Shown piece by piece: positions 15,869 through 27,204 of a DNA stretch of 64,000 nt. The notes beneath the pieces were generated by a model. It was not told the origin of the DNA and searched no databases. It was given only the letters and a program-made list of their open reading frames with translations. The DNA comes from Bacillus cereus (GTDB lineage Bacteria > Bacillota > Bacilli > Bacillales > Bacillaceae_G): assembly GCF_025917685.1 (NCBI RefSeq), contig NZ_CP089518.1, positions 3,535,001 to 3,599,000 of the forward strand, given 5' to 3'. Numbering within the stretch: the first letter of the stretch is position 1; every line of letters begins with the position of its first letter. Position numbers and translations under genes: made by a program.

Positions 15869-18652
15869 TTATTCTACGCTTGTTTCTAAAGTTACATCTG
15901 TATAGGTATTATCATCACCTATATTTAAAATTACTTCACATTGACGTAATCTCAATTCAAAGAGCTTTATAGGATCATGGTAAACTTCAGGGGTTGATTT
16001 CATTTTATGCAGTTTATCTTGTTTTTCTTTTATTTCTAAATGAGTGTTTTTTACAGCTTGTTCCAACGCGCCAAATGGATTTCTAAAGAACATATTAATA
16101 TCCCGCTCTTGTGTATTTTCAAACAGCTCAAATTGCAAGAAAAACTTCTTCATAATAGAAGCCGTTACATCGGTATAATCTTCATTTTCTAAATACTGTT
16201 TGTATTTGTTATATAGCATAGCTTTATTTTTAGGAAGAACTCCAAATAATTTACCGGCACTTTTCAGTAAAAATTGCGCTGGTGTAAATCGACGTAAAAT
16301 ATTTACCTCTTCCATTTGTATTCTAGTTGTCATTCTATCAGTATCTCTACGCCAGTCATCAATTACTTTAAAGTCACATTCTAACTGTATTCGATTTTCT
16401 CCAAATAAAGAATTAAGCCCTTCACTGGTTTCTTCTAAGTACAATTGACTTTGAAGGAGTTCGTTATTAGAAGTTGCAATCCAATTTTGCATAGAGCGAG
16501 CAAGATTAGGTAATACAGTTTGTTCTAGATATTGTTGCACTCTTTCATTCATCGCTGTGTTTAGTGCAATATCAATGTGACCAAAATCGCTTTCTTCACT
16601 AATTAAATCGGAACAACTCTGCAATAGTTTCGGAATATGTTCTGTAAGATCATTAGTAATTTCATTTTTCATCGTACGATATGATTCTGTAATTAAATGA
16701 ATTTTTTCCTTCTCAAAAGCAGTAAGGTTATTAATACAACCATTAAGTTTAACTAACGTATCTTCATTCCAATTAATAGAATCCACTAGATTATTTTCCT
16801 TCTCGACGCGTTTATCCAAAAGATATGTAATTGTTTTTCGAATGAAAAACAATAGCTTTTCATTACGTTCTGCATCGATATTTTTATAGTTAAAGTTAAA
16901 ATGAATAAACTCAGTTAAATCGTTTAATTGTTTACTATTTGTATATAACGAAGAATAAGGGAAAACTCTTGCATTAGGGAAATATGTATTTATTCTCACT
17001 TGCGTATCTTGTATAACTCTTTTTGCTTCTGCTTCATTGTAAATGTTATCGATTTTATTTAATAAGAAATGAACTTGTAGATTTGGTGTATGTTCTTGAA
17101 TACTTAATAGAATGTCACGTTCTTTGTCAGTAAAAGGTGAATCCGCATTCAATACGAATAATAATTCATCTACGGAATTTAAATATTCAAATACCTCATC
17201 TCTTGCATCATTGTTCCTATTAAAGCTAGGTGTAACAACGAATGTAAGTTTGTTTTTACTTAAAAATCTGCATGGTAATTTAAATTCAACACATGCTCTA
17301 TCTCTATATGTTTGACGGTGCACTGCCATCATGTTATGGAAATCAGAGAAATTCTCAGTTGTTGTAATTTCCGAATCTGTTATAGCGTTAATTTCTGTAT
17401 AAGCGTCATTTTTAAAAACAACCACATTTGAGATTGAGTTTTCTAATATATTTTCTCCTAAAATAGAGTTAATAAACGACGCTTTTCCGTTTCCTGAAGT
17501 TCCAGTTACTAATAGGCGATTTGTTCTTAAATCTGCAAGCTCGCCAACTAACCAGCTAAATCGGTGACCCATTTCTAAATCATGTTCTTGTGCCCAGTCT
17601 GTAATAGATTCAAAAAGATGTAAACTATACTCTAAGCCATTCACATGATTAATAGAATATGACAGTAGGTTTTCCGCGTCTTTTATATCCGCTGAATCTA
17701 TTTTAGAAGGAAAAATCTCATCCCATGCCAATACTGCTGCAGATGGAAATACAGCATGAGAGGGATTGACTACTTTTAACCAATTTGTTAACAGATTTGG
17801 AATGATATCGTGTAATTGTCTAAGCATATATTGACCTTGAATTAATTCAAAGTATGTTTCTTCGTAAAGTGAAGAAATTTTGTCCCATATATCGGACGAA
17901 TGTATTTCGATATGTATAAAAAATTCATTTATTGTGTTAAGCCATAATAAGTAATTTTGTTCATCTTTATAGCTGCGCCAAAGTGATGAAACTATTTGCG
18001 TAAATTGTACTTGATCTACATTATTTAATGTTACTAATACTTTATAAAAATAATCTGGTGAAATATTTTTAGTAAATCCTTTATTGATATATTCTTTTAG
18101 AACCTCAAACCATGGATAAGATTCTGTTCGAATTAACTCGTTCACAGCCAGCTCTACTGCACTATCAAAATCTTGCTGTTCTTCATAAAAGGAACGTGCA
18201 ATTGTTGTGACGTTTGGATAATCGGGATTTAAAGAAACCGCTTCTTTTATAACAGCGAAAGCTGAATCAAAATTATTTTGCTCGATGTAAAGAGACAGTA
18301 ATTGCAGTACAATTTCGGTCATAAGTATTTTGTTATCAGTAGTAATGGAAGTATACACATTTTCAGCAACTGATAATTGGTTAAGTTCGAAGTAAGCATC
18401 CGCAATATTTTTTTGTGCCCATGGCGCTAATTCATTACTAACTTTCTCCCATTTAAAAATAGCTGCTTCAAAATCTTGATGGTGATAATAAAATTCACCT
18501 TGTGCAAAACGAATATAAGATCCATCAGAAATCTCATTTTTTTCTTCGTTTACATAAGCTTCTCCTAGTACTTGAAGAGGTGGATGTGTTTCGTTTTCCA
18601 TTAGGAATGTTTCATAATACATCTTTTTTATTAATTGTTTTTCTATTCTCAT
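15869..18652 (-). CDS. TPR-dynamin-like GTPase
   Basis: About 927 residues. The first third has helical tetratricopeptide-like repeats (FAQGEFYYHHQDFEAAIFKW, NIADAYFELNQLSVAENVY, LLSLYIEQNNFDSAFAVI). A dynamin-type GTPase follows: P-loop GTSGNGKAS near residues 384-392, with Ala in place of the usual Ser/Thr at the final position pair, and the guanine-specificity motif LNKID near 530. The G3 region reads TPSF rather than DTPG. The last third is helical with coiled-coil character. Bacterial dynamin-like proteins remodel or repair membranes, sometimes as phage defence; here the role is unknown. ATG at 18652 preceded by GGGGG; a GTG four codons earlier is possible. Monocistronic. Confidence 0.8.
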   Translation of the reverse strand: MRIEKQLIKKMYYETFLMENETHPPLQVLGEAYVNEEKNEISDGSYIRFAQGEFYYHHQDFEAAIFKWEKVSNELAPWAQKNIADAYFELNQLSVAENVYTSITTDNKILMTEIVLQLLSLYIEQNNFDSAFAVIKEAVSLNPDYPNVTTIARSFYEEQQDFDSAVELAVNELIRTESYPWFEVLKEYINKGFTKNISPDYFYKVLVTLNNVDQVQFTQIVSSLWRSYKDEQNYLLWLNTINEFFIHIEIHSSDIWDKISSLYEETYFELIQGQYMLRQLHDIIPNLLTNWLKVVNPSHAVFPSAAVLAWDEIFPSKIDSADIKDAENLLSYSINHVNGLEYSLHLFESITDWAQEHDLEMGHRFSWLVGELADLRTNRLLVTGTSGNGKASFINSILGENILENSISNVVVFKNDAYTEINAITDSEITTTENFSDFHNMMAVHRQTYRDRACVEFKLPCRFLSKNKLTFVVTPSFNRNNDARDEVFEYLNSVDELLFVLNADSPFTDKERDILLSIQEHTPNLQVHFLLNKIDNIYNEAEAKRVIQDTQVRINTYFPNARVFPYSSLYTNSKQLNDLTEFIHFNFNYKNIDAERNEKLLFFIRKTITYLLDKRVEKENNLVDSINWNEDTLVKLNGCINNLTAFEKEKIHLITESYRTMKNEITNDLTEHIPKLLQSCSDLISEESDFGHIDIALNTAMNERVQQYLEQTVLPNLARSMQNWIATSNNELLQSQLYLEETSEGLNSLFGENRIQLECDFKVIDDWRRDTDRMTTRIQMEEVNILRRFTPAQFLLKSAGKLFGVLPKNKAMLYNKYKQYLENEDYTDVTASIMKKFFLQFELFENTQERDINMFFRNPFGALEQAVKNTHLEIKEKQDKLHKMKSTPEVYHDPIKLFELRLRQCEVILNIGDDNTYTDVTLETSVE

Positions 18653-19234
18653 CTTTTCCCCCACTATATCTTGAAATCACATTTTTAAGATATGTCAATA
18701 CTTTTTTTATGTATGCTTTTTATCTTAACAAAGAATTTCTTTTGGAAAATTTCATTTTCCTTTCATTTTTCAAGTAAGATTGAATTTTTATGAGAAAAGT
18801 TTCATTTCTTTTTCAATTCGCTTTCAGTTGTGAAACAACATTAAATGTTCCTAATAACCTAATAACAATATAATATTCCACATTATATTATCAGGAAAAT
18901 CCCATATAAGTCACATTATAAAAACAATCTATAACGAATATATATGCATTGTTTGTTTCACTGATAAATAAAAGAACTCATCACATAATGGTTATTAGAT
19001 AGACCAATATGCTACGTCCCCACAGAATTTCGAACACACCACGATAACTTAAACAACAATAATAATGCACAGCTATCATTACAATATATTTCTCCAATTG
19101 TTTTCCTTAAAAATATTTCAGTAGTTATGTAATTAAATTGTTCTAACCTATATAAATAACTAGTCCAAAAAAACTCTATATGCATATCATGTTATAGTAA
19201 AGAATTTAGGAAATCCTAAAAAGGAGGCATTTTC
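18653..19234. other. AT-rich spacer, no gene seen
   Basis: About 580 bp with no frame I can support on either strand. It carries the promoter region of the divergent dynamin-like gene (minus) and of the small protein gene (plus). A short inverted repeat (TATCTT/AAGATA) lies near 18667-18692. Confidence 0.6.
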
Positions 19235-19420
19235 ATGTTTGAAGATAAATCTAAAATAAATTACCCATATGAATTTACTGAAACTACAACAGTCCCTCTA
19301 AAGAACCCCATTGAAAAAAAATTCAAGAACGGCACAGGTACACATAACTTCCCAATTAAAAAGCATTATAAAGAGCAGGTTTTATATACTGAAAAAATTA
19401 ATAATAATAAAAATAAATAA
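19235..19420 (+). CDS. Small polar protein of unknown function
   Basis: 61 residues, Lys/Asn/Thr-rich, ending in KINNNKNK. No membrane segment and no recognised family. Support comes from an excellent ribosome site (AAAAAGGAGG, suitable spacing before the ATG), a clean stop and two downstream hairpin terminators. Composition hints at a small cytoplasmic or spore-associated protein, but this is only a guess. Confidence 0.6.
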   Translation: MFEDKSKINYPYEFTETTTVPLKNPIEKKFKNGTGTHNFPIKKHYKEQVLYTEKINNNKNK

Positions 19421-19528
19421 TCGTATAGATCCTTATAACAATTAACCAAATAAGAATCAATATTTGGCCATGCATAGTTATGTGTTTAATAATGTAGAAA
19501 TCCTTATTATACAATTTACGTACCTTTA

Positions 19529-19555
19529 AAAAGTGCTGATATACGGCGCTTTTTT
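19529..19555 (+). terminator. Terminator downstream of the small protein gene
   Basis: Stem AAAAGTGC/GCGCTTTT (one G-T pair) with T-run. Confidence 0.6.
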
Positions 19556-19591
19556 ATACATAGATAATGGACGAACTTGAATTATTAATAT

Positions 19592-19620
19592 AAGGTATGG
19601 ATATTTTCCATACCTTTTTT
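19592..19620 (+). terminator. Second hairpin terminator
   Basis: Stem AAGGTATGG/CCATACCTT followed by six T. Confidence 0.7.
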
Positions 19621-19961
19621 GTTCTTTGCTATTTATAAATAGAGTCCGCTCATGTTTGCTTTGCATAATAGCACTTTAATGGCACTTCTAGAAGAAATAA
19701 AAGCTAGTTTAATGAAAAAATAAGTTTCTTAGCGTCTTCAGAGCTATTCAGGATAATACTATTCGAATACATTAGGAAATAAAGTCCACTTCCACTAATC
19801 CTTAGCCAATGTTCCTACCAGCAAAATTTTACTCGTTGGAGTCATTGAAGAAAGGAGTAGATTGATGAATCACAAAGTTAAAGAAGCACCCAAGAATGAT
19901 ATAGGCATTATTGCTCTATTATATATATTTAAAAATTTACTAAACGTTGTTTCAAAGCTAC
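19621..19961. other. Spacer with decayed short frames
   Basis: No intact gene supported. Short protein-like stretches occur on the plus strand, for example LMALLEEIKASLMKK ending at a TAA near 19722, and a 48-codon frame 19865-20011 with AAGGAG upstream that runs antisense into the end of the amidase gene. These may be remnants of lost genes. Confidence 0.4.
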
Positions 19962-20948
19962 TTAGTTTTCATAAAATATTTTTTGTTTCCGTTGGAATGG
20001 ATAGGCTTTAATCTCATCTGTATCTAAATTTTCATGGAATAAATGAATGGCTATAATTTGTCTACAATCGTAGGTATGATAATAATATGTTCCAGACTCC
20101 ATACACATTACGCTTGTATAAATGGTATTATCTAATGCACCTTCTTCTGTTATTACTCCACCTTTAGGAACCTCGCAATTTGATAAGATATGAAATAGGG
20201 CCGATACTCCCTCTTCTTCACTATCTATACCTTGAATGTTTTGTTTGCCATATGCTGCCCGCACAAACCTTGATGGCGGGGTGAAATCCCCTGGAAGTCC
20301 CATTGAGCCTGAACCTTGACCAAAAGCACTTAATGGTAAGTTACTCCACTCAGTTGGCGCGAATGGCTGCGATTTAAGGCCAATATATTGTCTTAAATTT
20401 TGCAAATGCCAATTAAACTCCGGACTATTCGTCATCACTCCTAGTGGGTTGTCATACATTTTTAATCCTTCATTTGTCGGCTCCAGTACGATGCAATCTC
20501 CCCATTTATCCGCTAAAATCCAATGTAGTGGTGGCGTAAGTCCTAAATCCGGTAATGGTATATCCAAAAAGGCAAGGCTATCTACAGATTTCTTTAACTC
20601 TTTGACAGAATTGAATTGTGTCAGACTCCAAGTCACAAAATCAAATGGAGCTAAATTCGTTTTGTTGTCATCTATGCTTTGACTATAAGTAGCGAATCCT
20701 GGAAAATAGAGTGTTGCACATGTCATACCTGCTTCATTTACTCCGTCCGCCATAATGATCCTTCCTTGATGATTAATCCCCATTCCGACCGTAGCATGTT
20801 TCGTATTAATGATTTCACCAGTTATATTATTCCACTGGTAATGTCGAGGAATGATTATTACTTCTTGATTCAAATCTAATGTGAAATCCATCGTTCTTGC
20901 AAAAAGATGCTGACCATTTTTTGTCTGTAATGTCAAACTAGTACACAT
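19962..20948 (-). CDS. Choloylglycine hydrolase / penicillin V acylase family amidase
   Basis: 328 residues as an Ntn hydrolase. I start at the ATG at 20948 because the second codon is the nucleophile Cys (MCTSLTLQT) and GGGGTG lies six bases upstream; the frame reaches an ATG three codons earlier, which would bury the Cys. Other family residues: Arg and Asp in FARTMDF, ADGVNEAGM, Asn in VMTNSPEFNWHL, and Arg in PSRFVRAAY. Substrate could be bile salts, penicillin V or acyl-homoserine lactones; sequence alone does not decide. Cytoplasmic, monocistronic. Confidence 0.88.
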   Translation of the reverse strand: MCTSLTLQTKNGQHLFARTMDFTLDLNQEVIIIPRHYQWNNITGEIINTKHATVGMGINHQGRIIMADGVNEAGMTCATLYFPGFATYSQSIDDNKTNLAPFDFVTWSLTQFNSVKELKKSVDSLAFLDIPLPDLGLTPPLHWILADKWGDCIVLEPTNEGLKMYDNPLGVMTNSPEFNWHLQNLRQYIGLKSQPFAPTEWSNLPLSAFGQGSGSMGLPGDFTPPSRFVRAAYGKQNIQGIDSEEEGVSALFHILSNCEVPKGGVITEEGALDNTIYTSVMCMESGTYYYHTYDCRQIIAIHLFHENLDTDEIKAYPFQRKQKIFYEN

Positions 20949-21295
20949 AAAGAACACCCCATTTTATGGTTTTATCTACACTTTACATAATTCTGATAAA
21001 TCTGTAAATTAAAAACCCTTTCCTTACAAAAAAATAAAAAAACACATATAAATTACAAATAGGTTATCTCTAGTTTATAAATGAATTTTTAAAATATAGT
21101 TGCAAAAGAATTATATTAAAAAGGAGCGATTTGTTACTATCGCTCCTTTTTATTTCTCTCAATATTTTATTAAAATAACTGTAAAGAACATTGCTATTAC
21201 ATATTTATTTTCTTTCAACACATATAAATAATACTAGGCACTTTCAAACCGTTTCAAATAACTGGGAACGAACTTTTTCTCTTTGGACATTAACC
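20949..21295. other. Intergenic region with promoter and mutL-side terminator
   Basis: Holds the AT-rich promoter region of the amidase gene and the terminator at 21114-21148. No further gene seen. Confidence 0.5.
21114..21148 (-). terminator. Terminator of the mutS-mutL operon
   Basis: Ten-bp stem AAGGAGCGAT/ATCGCTCCTT with a T-run on the minus strand (also T-rich on plus). Confidence 0.75.
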
Positions 21296-23239
21296 CTACA
21301 TAACCCTCTTAAACATCTTCTCCAACTCATAAGTAGAATGATGCACAAGAATTGGTCTTCCGTGCGGGCATGTGTATGGATTTGTTGTTGTACGTAGTTC
21401 TTCAAGTAAAGCAAATATTTGATCGTTCGTTAAATATTGATTTGCTTTAATTGAAGCTTTACAGCTCATCATAATCGCTGCTTCTTCGCGTAGTTTTTTT
21501 ATATCTACTTTTTTCAGTTTTACAACTTGCTCCATCATTTCATCAATGATTTCTGTTTCTTGTCCTTTCGGGAACCACGTTGGGTGCGAGCGGACGATAA
21601 AGGATTGATGGCCAAACTGTTCTAAAAATAGTCCAACTTTTTTTAATTCTTCTAACTGCTCTTCGACACGTAAAAATTCAGTAAGAGATAAGTCAATACG
21701 GTACGGTACAAGTAGTTCTTGTACTTCTTGCGCTACTCTTCCTACTTTATCACGGAAATATTCATAATTGATACGTTCCTGCGCTGCGTGCTGATCAATC
21801 ATATATAACCCATTATCATTTTGAGCAAAAATATATGTTCCGTGCATTTGTCCAATTGGATAAAGCGGTGGTAAATCATTACCGTTCATTTCAATCTCTT
21901 TTATTTCGTGAACTTCTTCTTCCAATTCCTCTAATTCAAAATCATCATTGTTGCTAGTCCATTCCTTTTCCTCTCGAACCGTTTTTTCTATTACCGGCTT
22001 AGAGGATGGCTGCCAGCTTTGTTCTTCTCTTACGAGCGACTGTGGTGGTTGCCATTCTTGCTTCGGCGGTTGCCACAGTTGTGCTGGCTGTTTTACTGCC
22101 AGTGGTTCTTCTCGTTTTTCATCCATGCCCGTCGGTAAAATGATGTCCGGCATAGATGGCTCTTTCGGCTTCGCATGCTCAAATTGGAACTGTCCTTGCA
22201 CACTTTCATCTTTTTCTTTTTTCTTCGTTGTTACACCTGCATCTGGAATGAGCTGTATTTTTTTAAATGCTGCTTGCAACGTTTCTTCGATAAGCTTTAG
22301 CAATTCTTGTTCTTTACTAAAACGAACTTCTAATTTCGCTGGATGTACGTTAACGTCAACAAGCATTGGATCCATTTCAATCGATAAGAAGCCTATTGGA
22401 TATCGTCCAACTGGCAGTAATGTATGGTATCCTTGCTGAATAGCTTTCATCAATACGAAATTTCGAACGTAACGGCCATTTACAATCGTTGACATATAGT
22501 TACGTGACGCTCTCGTTACTTCTGGTAATGTTACATAACCTTTAATTGTAAAGTCTAAAGATTCGGCTTCAATTGGAATAAGCTTCTTCGCAACTTGAAT
22601 GCTATAAATCGATGCAAGTACTTGTCTTACATCACCGTTTCCTGACGTATGAAGCAATTTCTTTTCATTATGAAACAGTTTTAACGATACTTCTGGATGT
22701 GACATTGCAATACGATACACGATATCTGTAATATTCCCTAGCTCTGTATGAATGGTTTTCATATATTTAAGACGCGCTGGTGTATTAAAGAATAAGTTTT
22801 GTACTGTAATATCTGTTCCTTTTCGGCTCGCTGTTTTCTCTTGCTTTATAATGTCTCCACCTTTAATGATAAGGTGTGTACCAGGTGCATCACCTGTGCT
22901 ACTGATTAATTCTAATTCACTAACTGAGGCAATACTCGGCAACGCCTCACCGCGGAAACCAAGTGTTCTTATGCGAAACAGATCGTTTTCATCTTTAATT
23001 TTACTCGTCGCATGTCGCTCAAAAGCGACGATACAATCTTCTTCGGCAATACCATCACCGTTATCAATGATGCGAATTTTCGATAAACCAGCCTCTTCTA
23101 AGTGGATTTCAATAGATGTACTATTCGCATCGATAGAATTTTCCACAAGTTCTTTTACGACTGAGGCAGGGCGTTCTACTACTTCCCCTGCCGCAATTAA
23201 GTTAGAGAGTTGGTCATCGAGTTTGCGAATTTTCCCCAT
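21296..23239 (-). CDS. mutL: DNA mismatch repair protein MutL
   Basis: 647 residues. The N-terminal GHKL ATPase is complete ([25 protein letters not shown]), and the C-terminal domain carries the endonuclease metal motif [14 protein letters not shown] plus CPHGRP, as expected for Gram-positive MutL that nicks the new strand. The linker (about 365-440) is low-complexity with repeated WQPP-like units and charged EE stretches. Acts with MutS, encoded 8 bp upstream. Start ATG and downstream terminator are clear. Confidence 0.98.
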   Translation of the reverse strand: MGKIRKLDDQLSNLIAAGEVVERPASVVKELVENSIDANSTSIEIHLEEAGLSKIRIIDNGDGIAEEDCIVAFERHATSKIKDENDLFRIRTLGFRGEALPSIASVSELELISSTGDAPGTHLIIKGGDIIKQEKTASRKGTDITVQNLFFNTPARLKYMKTIHTELGNITDIVYRIAMSHPEVSLKLFHNEKKLLHTSGNGDVRQVLASIYSIQVAKKLIPIEAESLDFTIKGYVTLPEVTRASRNYMSTIVNGRYVRNFVLMKAIQQGYHTLLPVGRYPIGFLSIEMDPMLVDVNVHPAKLEVRFSKEQELLKLIEETLQAAFKKIQLIPDAGVTTKKKEKDESVQGQFQFEHAKPKEPSMPDIILPTGMDEKREEPLAVKQPAQLWQPPKQEWQPPQSLVREEQSWQPSSKPVIEKTVREEKEWTSNNDDFELEELEEEVHEIKEIEMNGNDLPPLYPIGQMHGTYIFAQNDNGLYMIDQHAAQERINYEYFRDKVGRVAQEVQELLVPYRIDLSLTEFLRVEEQLEELKKVGLFLEQFGHQSFIVRSHPTWFPKGQETEIIDEMMEQVVKLKKVDIKKLREEAAIMMSCKASIKANQYLTNDQIFALLEELRTTTNPYTCPHGRPILVHHSTYELEKMFKRVM

Positions 23240-23247
23240 CTACTTAC

Positions 23248-25920
23248 TCATCCTTTCTTTAACTTTTTCTGCAAGCGATACAGTTCATTCATCGCTTCTA
23301 AAGGTGTCATATCAAGTAAATCAATTTTTTTAATTTGCGCAAGTACTGCTGTTTCTTTTACATCTAAAACTAGCTTGTCTTGTTTTTTCGAAGACTGTTC
23401 TCCACCAAAAAATGATAGTTGTGATTCTTCTTCAGTCTCTACTTTCTTCTCTTGTATTTCTACTGGCGCTTCTTTTACAACTACAGGTTCTGGAATAACT
23501 TCTTGCACTTTCACTTCTGTGCGCTTTGGAATAATAATTTCTTCCTGTCCTTCTAGTTGTGCTAACACTTCTTTCGCGCGAGCGATTAAGCTATCTGGAA
23601 GCTCAGCAAGTTGAGCAACGTGAATTCCGTAACTTTTATCAGCCGCTCCATCTTGAATTTTATGAAGGAAAACTACTTTTCCATTCTCTTCAATTGCTGA
23701 AACATGTACATTTTTTAGTTGGTCTAAACTTTCTTCTAACACCGTTAATTCATGATAATGTGTAGAGAATAATGTTTTCGCACCAATTTGGTCATGAATA
23801 TGTTCAATGATTGCTTGTGCAAGTGCCATACCATCATACGTAGATGTACCGCGTCCAATTTCATCGAATAAAATTAAACTTCTTTCTGATGCATTTGCAA
23901 TTGCATTTTTCGCTTCTAACATTTCAACCATAAATGTACTTTGACCTGAGATTAAATCATCCGCTGCACCAATTCTCGTAAAGATTTGATCGAATACAGG
24001 TAATACCGCTTCTGTTGCTGGTACGAAACAACCGATTTGCGACATAACAGTTACAAGCGCTAATTGTCTCATATACGTACTTTTACCAGACATGTTCGGT
24101 CCTGTAATTAAAAAGACATCCATCTTCTCCGGCATAATACAATCATTCGGTACATACAATTTCCCGTTCAATACTTTTTCAACGACAGGATGACGACCAT
24201 CTTTAATAAAGATTTCGCGCTTAGTTGTTAAAACAGGTTTTACAAACTGTTCTTCTTCACTAACTGTCGCGAAACTTTGCAGTACGTCTAATTCACTAAT
24301 TACTTTCGCTAAATGCTGTAATTTCGGAATAAATACTTTTACTTCTTCACGAAGCGCTGTAAATAAATCGTATTCTAGTTGTACAATTTTTTCTTCTGCT
24401 TCTAAGATTAACGTTTCTTTTTCTTTCAGCTCATCTGTTATGAAACGTTCAGCATTAGCAAGTGTTTGTTTACGCTCATAGCGGCCTTCTGGTAATGCTG
24501 CAAGGTTCGCTTTCGTTACTTCAATGTAATAACCGAAAATACGGTTGTACCCGATTTTTAATGATTTAACTCCTGTAATATCACGCTCTCGTTTTTCAAG
24601 CTCAGCGATCCACGTTTTTCCATTTTTACTAACGTATCGATATTGATCAAGCTTGTCATTATAACCGTCTTTAATAATATCTCCATCTTTAATAGAAAGC
24701 GGTGGGTTTTCTTGAATACTTCTTCCTAGTAATTCAGTTAAGCTCTCACATGGATCCGCACCTTGAATTAACCTTGCTGCATAAGCATTATCTAACAAAC
24801 TAATCGCTTCTAAAATAGCTGGTACTTGAAGTAAAGATCGTCTTAACTGTAATAAGTCCCGTGCATTCACATTACCAAATGCAACTTTCCCTGCTAAACG
24901 TTCTAAATCATATACTTCTTTTAATTTTTCTTTTAAATCTTCACGTAAGAAGTAATCATTTACAAATGTTTCAACCATTTCTAAACGCTCTTCTACTTTT
25001 TCTTTTTGGATCAGTGGACGTTCCATCCACTGTTTTAACATGCGACCGCCCATAGCTGTTTTCGTTTTATCTAATAGCCATAGTAATGATCCTGTTTTTT
25101 CTTTCGTTCGAAGTGTTTCTGTCAGCTCTAGATTTCGCTTTGAATGCACATCAATTTTCATAAACTGGTTTGTATAATAAATTTCCACTGGTTGCAAATG
25201 GTCTAACGAACGTTTTTGCGTTCTTATCACATAGTTAAATAAGCGTCCAACTGCTTTAATTAACTTTGCTTGTGAAACGTTTTTCACAAGATGTTCTAAT
25301 CCCTCTGGAATCGTTGTTGCATCTTCATACGAAATCGTCATTTTTAATGTTGCAGTTAATTTATTTAATTCATCTTTCGAAAATGTAGAATCTACAACAA
25401 TTTCTTTTGAACCAGTTGCATACACTTCTAATAAAATATCTTCTACTGAACCTGTTAACAACGTTACTGTATTTTGTCCAGTCGTTAAATCATTACAAGC
25501 TAAAGCATACGATCCATCTTCAAAATGTGTTAATGCTGCTAAGAAGTTATTTTCTTTCTCATCAATCGTACGCCCTTCCATCATCGTTCCTGGCGTAATG
25601 AGTTGTACGACTTCACGGCGCACTACACCTTTAGCTGTTTTTGGATCTTCCACTTGCTCACAAACAGCTACTTTATATCCTTTTTCAACAAGTTGCTCAA
25701 TATAATTTTTAGCTGCATGATGTGGTACACCGCACATCGGTATACGATCACTACTACCACCATCTCGGCTCGTTAATGTAATTTCAAGTTCATGAGCTGC
25801 TTTAACCGCATCTTCAAAGAACATTTCATAAAAATCACCTAATCGGAAAAATAAAAAGGCATCTTGATAGTCTGCCTTAACCTTTAAATATTGCTGTATC
25901 ATAGGCGTATATTGCGTCAT
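23248..25920 (-). CDS. mutS: DNA mismatch repair protein MutS
   Basis: 890 residues, normal length. The N-terminal mismatch-binding domain has the GDFYEMF wedge motif ([13 protein letters not shown]) and the C-terminal ATPase has [10 protein letters not shown] (Walker A), [12 protein letters not shown] (Walker B) and STHYHELT. The C-terminal tail includes LSFFG, a beta-clamp-binding type motif. Recognises mispairs and recruits MutL, which is encoded immediately downstream. Upstream is a TATAAT-like -10 at about 26014-26019 and then cotE on the same strand. Confidence 0.98.
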   Translation of the reverse strand: MTQYTPMIQQYLKVKADYQDAFLFFRLGDFYEMFFEDAVKAAHELEITLTSRDGGSSDRIPMCGVPHHAAKNYIEQLVEKGYKVAVCEQVEDPKTAKGVVRREVVQLITPGTMMEGRTIDEKENNFLAALTHFEDGSYALACNDLTTGQNTVTLLTGSVEDILLEVYATGSKEIVVDSTFSKDELNKLTATLKMTISYEDATTIPEGLEHLVKNVSQAKLIKAVGRLFNYVIRTQKRSLDHLQPVEIYYTNQFMKIDVHSKRNLELTETLRTKEKTGSLLWLLDKTKTAMGGRMLKQWMERPLIQKEKVEERLEMVETFVNDYFLREDLKEKLKEVYDLERLAGKVAFGNVNARDLLQLRRSLLQVPAILEAISLLDNAYAARLIQGADPCESLTELLGRSIQENPPLSIKDGDIIKDGYNDKLDQYRYVSKNGKTWIAELEKRERDITGVKSLKIGYNRIFGYYIEVTKANLAALPEGRYERKQTLANAERFITDELKEKETLILEAEEKIVQLEYDLFTALREEVKVFIPKLQHLAKVISELDVLQSFATVSEEEQFVKPVLTTKREIFIKDGRHPVVEKVLNGKLYVPNDCIMPEKMDVFLITGPNMSGKSTYMRQLALVTVMSQIGCFVPATEAVLPVFDQIFTRIGAADDLISGQSTFMVEMLEAKNAIANASERSLILFDEIGRGTSTYDGMALAQAIIEHIHDQIGAKTLFSTHYHELTVLEESLDQLKNVHVSAIEENGKVVFLHKIQDGAADKSYGIHVAQLAELPDSLIARAKEVLAQLEGQEEIIIPKRTEVKVQEVIPEPVVVKEAPVEIQEKKVETEEESQLSFFGGEQSSKKQDKLVLDVKETAVLAQIKKIDLLDMTPLEAMNELYRLQKKLKKG

Positions 25921-26068
25921 ACTTATCCTCCATAATTCTTACATAATAATCTATATTCATATATGTCACACTTCACGGACATCCATATCTCCTATTTCAG
26001 GAGTCTTTCTTCATTATAGCACATTTCATAAGGAATCATGGTCATTCAAGCACTACTTATGTAAAGTA

Positions 26069-26098
26069 AAAAGCTAGGAAGAACTTCTCCCTAGCTTT
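26069..26098 (-). terminator. cotE terminator
   Basis: Stem AAAGCTAGG/CCTAGCTTT just after the cotE stop. Confidence 0.75.
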
Positions 26099-26101
26099 CT
26101 A

Positions 26102-26644
26102 TTACTCTTCTTCTGCATCAACGATAAAGTTCGGATCTAATTCTTCAAACTCATCATCATCGATTTGGAAATCTTCGTCTGATTCTACACACCCTTCAGG
26201 ATTTACACTTACACAAATTTTCGTTTCGCCAACTACTTCTGTTACAAATTCACGTTCTACAGTCACAACGATTTTATTACCATTTGGTGATACAAGAGCT
26301 TCTAAACAATTTGGTGGCTGAATGACACGAGCAATAATTTCTAAATCATCACCAGAAAAGTTTTTATCACGATACCCAATACTCACTTCATCAGTGTAGT
26401 TCACACGTTCTGTTACAACTTCTGTCTTTGTATTACCATCAAACGAATACCAAGTGTTCACATCATAGAAACCTTCAATTTCCACATGCTTTCCATTCTT
26501 TCTTGCTTCGTACGAGTGGTTAATTACCCAGCACCCTAAAATACTTGTTGGCTCATTATTCGATTCACATGTATGCGTTGACTTTGTATACTTACGTCCT
26601 TTTCCAACCACTGCTTTTGTAATAATCTCTCTAAATTCGGACAT
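26102..26644 (-). CDS. cotE: Spore outer coat morphogenetic protein CotE
   Basis: 180 residues with the CotE signature N-terminus [20 protein letters not shown] and an acidic tail ([19 protein letters not shown]). CotE organises the outer coat in the mother cell; in cereus-group species it also supports exosporium attachment. The gene is between ymcA and mutS as in B. subtilis. The 120-bp leader contains a CATATGATTA element that could be part of a sigma-E or sigma-K promoter, but I could not define it. Ribosome site GAGGAGGG. Confidence 0.97.
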   Translation of the reverse strand: MSEFREIITKAVVGKGRKYTKSTHTCESNNEPTSILGCWVINHSYEARKNGKHVEIEGFYDVNTWYSFDGNTKTEVVTERVNYTDEVSIGYRDKNFSGDDLEIIARVIQPPNCLEALVSPNGNKIVVTVEREFVTEVVGETKICVSVNPEGCVESDEDFQIDDDEFEELDPNFIVDAEEE

Positions 26645-26740
26645 TCGTAACCCTCCTCAATCACTATTCACTTAATCATATGCGTGACAATAGCGGAATG
26701 TGTCATTCTTTTTTCGAGAAGAACTTACGTTTAACCTACT

Positions 26741-26771
26741 AAAAAAAGAGATGTCAATTCGACATCTCTTT
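26741..26771 (-). terminator. ymcA terminator
   Basis: Stem AAAGAGATGTC/GACATCTCTTT with T-run, overlapping the last bases of ymcA. Confidence 0.8.
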
Positions 26772-27201
26772 AACAACCACAATTTCCTTTTTTACTTTCT
26801 ACCTCTGCGCCCGTTTCACCCTTCAATACATCACCATTAGTTGAAATTAATATTTCATCTGTTACGTTGTTAGAAATCGTACTGGCAACTAGCTGTAGTA
26901 AGTCATTTACATATGTTTGTGAAGATTTAAATTCTTGTACAACTGGGATACTATCCAACTTATCTTGCAATGCATCAATTTCAGCTTCTACTTTTTTCAA
27001 AGCTTCCCATTTCCCGTAATGCTGCAAGTTTACTGCTTGCTTTTGCAGTGCTTTAATTTCATCAATTGCGCGCTTTACATTTTCATTTTTATGAATTTGC
27101 GCCTCTGCTTTCTTAAAGAAATCAACTTCTTCTGTTTCAGAAATCATTTTTGCTAATTCTTTCGCTTGCTCAACAATTTCATCTTTCGTATATACTTTCA
27201 T
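26770..27201 (-). CDS. ricA: RicA/YmcA regulator of RNA processing and biofilm/sporulation
   Basis: 143-residue helical YlbF/YmcA-family protein. In B. subtilis it forms a complex with YlbF (RicF) and YaaT (RicT) that binds iron-sulfur clusters, assists RNase Y in mRNA maturation and promotes competence, sporulation and biofilms. The C-terminus here ends GNCGC, fitting the cluster ligands. Lies 3 bp after miaB, so it is in the same operon. RNase Y itself is encoded 8 kb away on the same strand. Confidence 0.93.
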   Translation of the reverse strand: MKVYTKDEIVEQAKELAKMISETEEVDFFKKAEAQIHKNENVKRAIDEIKALQKQAVNLQHYGKWEALKKVEAEIDALQDKLDSIPVVQEFKSSQTYVNDLLQLVASTISNNVTDEILISTNGDVLKGETGAEVESKKGNCGC

Positions 27202-27204
27202 CTA

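Noticed and set aside
19865..20011. A 48-codon frame with AAGGAG
   Set aside because: Runs antisense into the amidase gene end and surrounding sequence is decayed; noted only as part of the spacer.
21948..22439. A 163-codon plus-strand frame rich in Ser/Cys
   Set aside because: Antisense shadow of the repetitive WQPP linker of mutL.
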